Source of the DNA: Bacteroidaceae bacterium
GTDB taxonomy: Bacteria; Bacteroidota; Bacteroidia; Bacteroidales; Bacteroidaceae
DNA length: 37,414 nt
Direction: 5' to 3'
Assembly: GCA_017483765.1 (NCBI GenBank)
Contig: JAFUVE010000051.1
Location: 1-37,414, forward strand
How positions within the stretch are numbered: the first letter of the stretch is position 1; the number at the start of each line of letters is the position of its first letter. The notes below the pieces were generated by a model. It did no database searches and was not told the origin of the DNA. It saw only the letters and a program-made list of their open reading frames with translations. Below are positions 32,600 through 37,414 of this stretch, piece after piece. The translations under genes were made by a program, and so were the position numbers.

Positions 32600-35080
32600 A
32601 TGAAAGTCAAGACTATTTTTTCCTGCCTCACGGCAAGAGCGGCAACTACCATGCTCGCCATGCTACTCACCACCTTGTCCGCCTGGGCTGATTACAGTGG
32701 CAGGTGCGGAACGAATCTATGGTACGCATATCACACCTCCACCCAGACACTGGACATCTATATTGGAGACCAAGGTTCAACGGGTTCTATGATCAACTAT
32801 TATCCAGATGATGATTATTATCACGTCAAAGCCCCGTGGAAAAACAGCAGAGCGCAAATCAAGAGAGTCAATATCGGCGAGGGAGTGACGAGTATCGGCA
32901 ATTGTGCCTTTTATGGCTGCACCGCGCTGACCGAGGTCAATATCGCCAGCACCGTGACGGACATCGGAAACGAGGCGTTCTATAACTGCACCAGCCTGAC
33001 CAGCATCGATATCCCCGGCGACGTGACACGCATCGGAACCGGGGCTTTCGAAAACTGCTGGCAACTGGCGGACATCGCCCTGCCCGAAACGATGCAGACC
33101 ATCGAGAACTTTGCATTTAAAGGCTGCAAGGCACTGACATCTATCGACTTTCCTTCGGGAGTGACAAACATCAGTAGAAGTGTTTTTAGGGACTCCGGGC
33201 TGACCAGTTTCACCATCCCCGAAGGCGTGACGAATATCAGTGACTATGCTTTTTATGGTTGTTCCTCACTGACGAGCGTTTCTATCCCCGAAGGCGTGGA
33301 AGGCATCGGCATCAGTGCTTTTCAAAGATGTTCATCTCTGACGAGCGTCACCATCCCCGAAGGCGTGACAAGCATCGGTGACGCTGCATTTAGGGGTTGT
33401 TCCTCCCTGACGAGTGTCACCAGTCCCGGCAGTGTGACAAGCATCGGCATCGATGCTTTTCGAGACTGTTCATCTCTGACGAGTGTCACCATCCCCGGCA
33501 GTGTGACAAGCATCAGTGAAGGTGCATTTTTTGTTTGTTCATCCCTGACGAGCGTCACCATCCCCGAAGGCGTGACAAGCATCAGTGAAGCTGCATTTTT
33601 GGGTTGTTCATCCCTGACGAGCGTCACCATCCCCGGCAGCGTGACAAGCATCAGTGAAGATGCATTTTTGGGTTGTTCCTCCCTGACGAGCGTTTATTGC
33701 TATGCTGCCACACCTCCAAATTATGACACAAGTGCGTTCTTGGGCAACGCTGAAAACCGCAAAATCTATGTGCCGACAGACTGTGTGGACGACTACAAGA
33801 ACAACTGGAGCAAATACCGCGATGAGATCATAGGCATACCCGTCTATACCATCACACTTGCCGTTTCGCCCGACAACACGTTCGGAACCGCTACAGTCTC
33901 TTCCAATGCCGCAACTCAGGGCGACGTGGTAACACTGACTGCCAAACCCAAGCCTGGGTACCGCTTCGTATGGTGGGACGTGACGGGAGGAGCAGTCATC
34001 ACAAGGCCGTCCGACGAACAGACCACGCTCACCATGCCCAATAAGAACATCACACTCACGGCGTTGTTCCGGGGAACGGAGGACAACCCTGAAACCTTCA
34101 CCCTGACGCTCGACGACAACGACGGAAACCCATTCGGCATGGCAGAAATACGCCAGGGAATCAAGTCCTGCAAGCTCCCTACACGAACACGAACAGGATA
34201 TCACTTCCTCGGATGGGCCACATCGGCCACGGGAACGCCTGCATACCAAGCAGGAGAGACCATCCTGCTGGAGCACAACCTGACACTCTATGCCAGATGG
34301 CTGCAGACACCGGTGGAACTGCAAACCAACGCACCGAACACCAAAACCCTGTCCTTGCTCAATGAGATCGGTCCCATCGACGTGACGCTGAAAAACCGCT
34401 CGCTCCTCAAAGACGGTTACTGGAACACCTTGTGCCTGCCTTTCGACGCCGAACTCCCAGGATCACCGCTCGAAGGAGCCACAATGATGGAGATGGACGC
34501 AAGTAAAACTTATTTCGACAGCGCAACCGGTACGCTCCACCTCTATTTCGAATCAGTGGACAAGATAGAGGCGGGAAAACCGTACATCATCAGATGGGGT
34601 GAGCCCATTACCGACCCCGACACACCCACGGATGCCATTTTCAATCCCACATTCAGCGGAGTCAGCGTCAGCAGGGTTGGACCCGGCTCTGTCGTCAGCG
34701 ACGACGGGATCGTAACATTCACCGGAGCCTTCGCGCCGGTACGATTCGAAAATGGCAACTCATCCTGCCTCTACATGGGAAATGCCAACACCATCCGTTA
34801 TTTCGGAACCAGTTCAAGCCTCAGCGCATTCATGGCATTCTTCTCACTGACAGACGGAAACCAGACGGAGGATCTGCCTACCGGCCACGAGGTCAAGGCA
34901 TTCATGATCAACGTCGAAGGAGAGAGTCCCGCCACGGGCATTTTGGACATCAGCCAAGAAGGACGACTGAACATCATTCCCAATGAGGGATGGTACGACC
35001 TGAGCGGACGACGCATCAACGGAAAACCGTCCATGCCGGGCATCTACATCAACAACGGACGCAAATTGGTCATCAAATAA
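32600..35080 (+). CDS. BspA-like leucine-rich-repeat surface protein
   Basis: An 826-residue exported protein. The signal peptide is at residues 1-30 (ending TLSAWA). About 12 LRR_5 repeats of 23 residues follow between residues 90 and 370 (pattern VTSIxxxAFxxCSSLTSVTIP), the family of Bacteroidales and Treponema adhesins such as BspA. Next come an InlB-type B-repeat (about 415-495, with KPGYRFVWWDVTGG) and a Listeria/Bacteroides-type repeat (about 515-570, TRTGYHFLGWATSATG and LYARW). A beta-rich part leads to a C-terminal tail WYDLSGRRINGKPSMPGIYI ending in GRKLVIK, a common sorting-type end in Prevotella. The last LRR units are nearly identical at DNA level, a sign of recent duplication. 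A role in adhesion is likely from the family. Confidence 0.9.
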   Translation: MKVKTIFSCLTARAATTMLAMLLTTLSAWADYSGRCGTNLWYAYHTSTQTLDIYIGDQGSTGSMINYYPDDDYYHVKAPWKNSRAQIKRVNIGEGVTSIGNCAFYGCTALTEVNIASTVTDIGNEAFYNCTSLTSIDIPGDVTRIGTGAFENCWQLADIALPETMQTIENFAFKGCKALTSIDFPSGVTNISRSVFRDSGLTSFTIPEGVTNISDYAFYGCSSLTSVSIPEGVEGIGISAFQRCSSLTSVTIPEGVTSIGDAAFRGCSSLTSVTSPGSVTSIGIDAFRDCSSLTSVTIPGSVTSISEGAFFVCSSLTSVTIPEGVTSISEAAFLGCSSLTSVTIPGSVTSISEDAFLGCSSLTSVYCYAATPPNYDTSAFLGNAENRKIYVPTDCVDDYKNNWSKYRDEIIGIPVYTITLAVSPDNTFGTATVSSNAATQGDVVTLTAKPKPGYRFVWWDVTGGAVITRPSDEQTTLTMPNKNITLTALFRGTEDNPETFTLTLDDNDGNPFGMAEIRQGIKSCKLPTRTRTGYHFLGWATSATGTPAYQAGETILLEHNLTLYARWLQTPVELQTNAPNTKTLSLLNEIGPIDVTLKNRSLLKDGYWNTLCLPFDAELPGSPLEGATMMEMDASKTYFDSATGTLHLYFESVDKIEAGKPYIIRWGEPITDPDTPTDAIFNPTFSGVSVSRVGPGSVVSDDGIVTFTGAFAPVRFENGNSSCLYMGNANTIRYFGTSSSLSAFMAFFSLTDGNQTEDLPTGHEVKAFMINVEGESPATGILDISQEGRLNIIPNEGWYDLSGRRINGKPSMPGIYINNGRKLVIK
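33210..33695 (+). repeat. 69-bp repeats within the BspA-like gene
   Basis: Seven consecutive 69-bp units encode the LRR copies from about residue 204 onward. Units 33480-33690 share long identical blocks such as CATCCCTGACGAGCGTCACC and GTGACAAGCATCAGTGAAG. This is strong material for slippage or recombination that changes repeat number without breaking the frame. Confidence 0.8.
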
Positions 35081-35262
35081 AGCCATCCCCTTCAGGGGGA
35101 AATCCCCCTACAGTTTAGGAAAAAACCTACCCGCTTTTAGTGATTTTTCCCCTTCATCCTTGGAAGATTATGCCTAACTTTGCATCGTGAAACAAAAGAA
35201 CTTCATAAAGCACAAGAATAAAACTTTCCATATTAGAATAATTAGTTAGTATTTTTTTCATG

Positions 35263-35296
35263 ACATTGAAGCCCGCTGGGAAGCGGGCTTCAATGT
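35263..35296 (+). terminator. Perfect 15-bp stem hairpin, likely terminator
   Basis: ACATTGAAGCCCGCT (35263-35277) pairs fully with AGCGGGCTTCAATGT (35282-35296) around GGGA, followed by GTTT. A smaller hairpin (AGGGGG-AAAT-CCCCCT, 35095-35110) lies just after the BspA stop. Between them no gene is seen. Confidence 0.7.
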
Positions 35297-35300
35297 GTTT

Positions 35301-35478
35301 AGGCATGTTCTAATAATTAATAAATCCAAGAGAATTATCTTTGCCTGTGTTTGCGTCTTTTTGGCAGCTTTGTCCTTAACCTCTTGAACCGTAGCTCGCT
35401 ACGCTTCTGCGAGTTTGCGGGCAAATCTGCTCAAAAATAGTCTAAACACAGCCTAAAGCTAATTTTTAGAACCTGCCT
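35301..35478. mobile_element. MITE-like element, complete copy
   Basis: AGGCATGTTCTA (35301-35312) and TAGAACCTGCCT (35467-35478) are inverted ends with 11 of 12 positions matching. The 178-bp interior has no gene but includes GTAGCTCGCTACGCTTCTGC. At least the first 136 bp are repeated at 37279-37414 with three differences. It begins 4 bp after the terminator hairpin. Confidence 0.6.
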
Positions 35479-35493
35479 TTACAGCAATATAGG

Positions 35494-35566
35494 TTGCCTC
35501 ATTTTCATGAAGACAAGACGATAGTCTGCCATGACAAGCATGCCAATGGCGCAGAAACTGAGGCAA
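35494..35566. repeat. Inverted repeat enclosing a dispersed GATAGTCTGC motif
   Basis: TTGCCTCATTTTC (35494-35506) and GAAACTGAGGCAA (35554-35566) are inverted with one mismatch. The enclosed DNA carries GAAGACAAG and GATAGTCTGCCATG, near copies of DNA at about 5725-5751. The function is unknown. Confidence 0.5.
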
Positions 35567-35592
35567 GTTTCTTTTTTACTCTCACGTAAAGC

Positions 35593-35734
35593 AACCACAT
35601 CTATACAAAAATTCATAGATATGGTTATTTTATTATAAGTAAAAGCAACCACATCTATATAAACATTCATAGATATGGTTATTTTATATTAAATAAAAAC
35701 AACCACATCTATATAAAAATTCATAGATATGGTT
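35593..35734. repeat. Three 34-bp hairpin repeats with a 54-bp period
   Basis: Copies at 35593-35626, 35647-35680 and 35701-35734 each start AACCACATCTATA and end CATAGATATGGTT, two arms that pair with one mismatch. The two 20-bp spacers are AT-rich and alike (starting ATTTTAT). The block sits directly before the ATPase promoter, so it may be a regulator site, an mRNA or DNA structure, or a protein-binding array. Confidence 0.8.
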
Positions 35735-35751
35735 ATTTTTCAACAAAAATA

Positions 35752-35783
35752 TTTGCACAATATCCATAAAATACATAAATTTG
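35752..35783 (+). promoter_or_regulatory. Promoter of the AAA ATPase gene
   Basis: TTTG (35752-35755), a 20-bp spacer and TAAATTTG (35776-35783). The ATG at 35805 follows by 21 bp. The match shows that the in-frame TTG at 35781 cannot be the start, since it lies within the -7 element. Confidence 0.75.
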
Positions 35784-35804
35784 CATATCAAAAAACCAAT
35801 CAAT

Positions 35805-37238
35805 ATGAAGAAAATAATAGCACGTAAAGAGGAAATCAAAGAACTGGAAAGACTCTACCAGTCCGACCGTTCTGAACTTGTCATTGTTTTCGGACGTCGG
35901 CGAATCGGCAAAACGTTTCTAATCAATCATTTGTTTGGCGACCGTTTCACATATACTTTTGTAGGAGTGAGAGGCCAATCTCAAAAACATCAGTTGGAAA
36001 TGTTTGCCAGGCAATTACAAGCTTACAGCGGGTCTACCTTCACCCCTAATCCCCAGACTTGGGATGAGGCTTTCTATCTGTTAAGAGATTTGATTAAAGC
36101 AAAACCGAAGCAAGAGCGAAAAGTAATATTCTTTGATGAAATGCCTTGGATAGACCGTCCCAGAAGCAACTTTGTCGCAGCTTTTGAGTATTTTTGGAAT
36201 GCCTGGGCTGCTCAGAGAGACGATATTTTTTTTATCGCTTGCGGGTCTGCCACCTCATGGATGGTGGACAAACTGGTAAAAAACAAAGGCGGACTTTACA
36301 ACCGAATTACCGGACGCATCTATCTGCGGCCCTTTAACCTTTCTGAATGTGAAGAATATCTTCACGCACACGACTGCACATGGGACCGCTACACCATACT
36401 CCAATGCTATATGGCGATGGGAGGAGTACCATATTATCTCAGTCAGATTAACCCTCAACAAAGTCTGGCACAAAACATCGACAGGTTATTCTTCACGAAA
36501 AACAGCATCATGTCAAATGAATTCGATGAGTTGTTTACTGCATTATTCAATAAAGCGGAACACTATATCGAAGTCATCAAGATGATGGCAGAAAAGAGAG
36601 AAGGTTTTCTCAGATCTGAGATTTCTGAGAAAACAAAACTTACTGGAAGCCACCTGACCCACATACTGGAAAATCTGGAACGATGCGATTTCATTATGAC
36701 CTATCAAAAATACAAAAGCAAGAAAAGGAATATGATTTACAGGATTTCCGACCCATATATCCTCTTTTACTTCAAATTCATCAAAAACTACGACTATAAG
36801 GATCCCCAATTCTGGTCTCACAACCTCATGAGCCCATCCCTTTCTTCTTGGCAAGGATTCAGTTTCGAGATGCTATGTCTGCTACATCTTCAGCAAATCA
36901 AGAAAGCACTCGGAATCTCCGGTATTGCCACTTATTCCACAGCATGGAGAAAAACGGGAGACACAGACCAAAAAGGTGCTCAAATCGACTTGTTAATTGA
37001 GCGGGCAGACCGTTTCATCAACCTGTGCGAGATAAAATTCTGTTCCGGCGCCTATAACATCACCAAACAATATGAAGACAAACTCAGGGAAAAGATGAGA
37101 ATATTCAGAGACGACACACATACCACAAAACCACTACTGCTCACGATGGTCACCACCTTTGGCGTGGCAAGAGGTATACATTCCGGCATTGTGACAAACG
37201 AAGTCCTTATGGACAGTCTATTTGAAAACGACAAATAA
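35805..37238 (+). CDS. AAA ATPase with C-terminal DUF234 (PD-(D/E)XK-like) domain
   Basis: A 477-residue protein of the ATPase_2/DUF234 type common in Bacteroidales. Walker A is GRRRIGKT (residues 30-37) and Walker B VIFFDEMPW (107-115). A sensor-like strand IFFIACGSATSWM follows, and a winged-helix part lies near residues 250-310 (with SHLTHILENLERCDFI). The C-terminal domain has GAQIDLLIERADRFINLCEI and EIKF, the acidic-EIK arrangement of PD-(D/E)XK nuclease folds. Its cellular role is not established; mobility or defence roles are often proposed. It lies between copies of a MITE-like element and behind a hairpin array, with its own promoter and no partner gene. Base composition is more AT-rich than the surface genes to the left. 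Confidence 0.88.
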   Translation: MKKIIARKEEIKELERLYQSDRSELVIVFGRRRIGKTFLINHLFGDRFTYTFVGVRGQSQKHQLEMFARQLQAYSGSTFTPNPQTWDEAFYLLRDLIKAKPKQERKVIFFDEMPWIDRPRSNFVAAFEYFWNAWAAQRDDIFFIACGSATSWMVDKLVKNKGGLYNRITGRIYLRPFNLSECEEYLHAHDCTWDRYTILQCYMAMGGVPYYLSQINPQQSLAQNIDRLFFTKNSIMSNEFDELFTALFNKAEHYIEVIKMMAEKREGFLRSEISEKTKLTGSHLTHILENLERCDFIMTYQKYKSKKRNMIYRISDPYILFYFKFIKNYDYKDPQFWSHNLMSPSLSSWQGFSFEMLCLLHLQQIKKALGISGIATYSTAWRKTGDTDQKGAQIDLLIERADRFINLCEIKFCSGAYNITKQYEDKLREKMRIFRDDTHTTKPLLLTMVTTFGVARGIHSGIVTNEVLMDSLFENDK

Positions 37239-37278
37239 AGCAGATTATCCGTACTTTGTCGCCTTAAGAAATCAGTAA

Positions 37279-37414
37279 AGGCATGTTCTAATAATTAATA
37301 AATCCAAGAGAATTATCTTTGCCTGTGTTTGCCTCTTTTTGGCATCTTTGCCCTTAACCTCTTGAACCGTAGCTCGCTACGCTTCTGCGAGTTTGCGGGC
37401 AAATCTGCTCAAAA
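37279..37414. mobile_element. MITE-like element, second copy cut by window end
   Basis: Matches 35301-35436 at offset 1978 with 133 of 136 positions identical. The right end lies outside the window. With the first copy it brackets the ATPase gene in direct orientation. Confidence 0.7.

Noticed and set aside
35593-35734. CRISPR array (34-bp repeats, 20-bp spacers)
   Set aside because: Only three repeats, spacers are AT-rich and similar to each other rather than unique, spacer length is too short, and no cas genes are present.

Overview
The window looks like chromosomal DNA of a Bacteroidota member, most likely Prevotellaceae (Prevotella or Segatella type). The evidence is SusC/SusD pairs, BspA-type leucine-rich surface proteins, M56 sensor genes without penicillin-binding domains, and repeated promoters of the Bacteroidota form TTTG-N19/20-TAnnTTTG. 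No rRNA or tRNA gene lies inside the window, but a strong promoter at the left edge reads outward and has an rRNA-leader look.

Layout. (1) 1-820: non-coding, with two 9-bp minisatellites. (2) 0.8-5.7 kb, minus strand: a Fur-like regulator upstream of purA, an AlkD-like HEAT protein, and an exported M49 dipeptidyl peptidase. (3) 6.2-15.8 kb, plus strand: SusC, SusD, a surface lipoprotein and an M6 metalloprotease with a dockerin-like tail, which together look like a peptide or protein uptake locus. (4) 15.8-22.5 kb: two paralogous four-helix-bundle (Avd/S23-like) genes, each ending in a codon-periodic minisatellite, around a BlaI / M56 / outer-membrane-barrel cluster. (5) 22.5-29.6 kb, minus strand: portal, large terminase and a large phage structural protein, with no capsid or integrase gene. 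(6) 29.6-32.45 kb: an AT-rich HindVP-like restriction-modification pair between 157-bp direct repeats. (7) 32.6-35.1 kb: a BspA-like surface protein. (8) 35.3-37.4 kb: an AAA ATPase/DUF234 gene between two copies of a small MITE-like element.

The most unusual signal is the minisatellite set. Four arrays of one 9-bp unit (consensus C-N-G-GTCGGA), with 12 to 20 copies each, sit at 0.5, 15.8, 16.5 and 25.2 kb. All have the same chromosomal orientation, whether they are intergenic, in a plus-strand gene in one frame, or in a minus-strand gene in another. The two four-helix-bundle paralogs share their folded domain but carry unrelated 9-bp-periodic tails, and arrays also lie beside them. This suggests a DNA-level repeat-spreading process linked to this gene family; that is inference.

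Functionally, regions 2 and 3 are ordinary metabolism and nutrient capture. Regions 4 to 8 are accessory DNA built from small repeats (REP-like palindromes, long direct repeats, MITE-like elements) that bracket individual cassettes.
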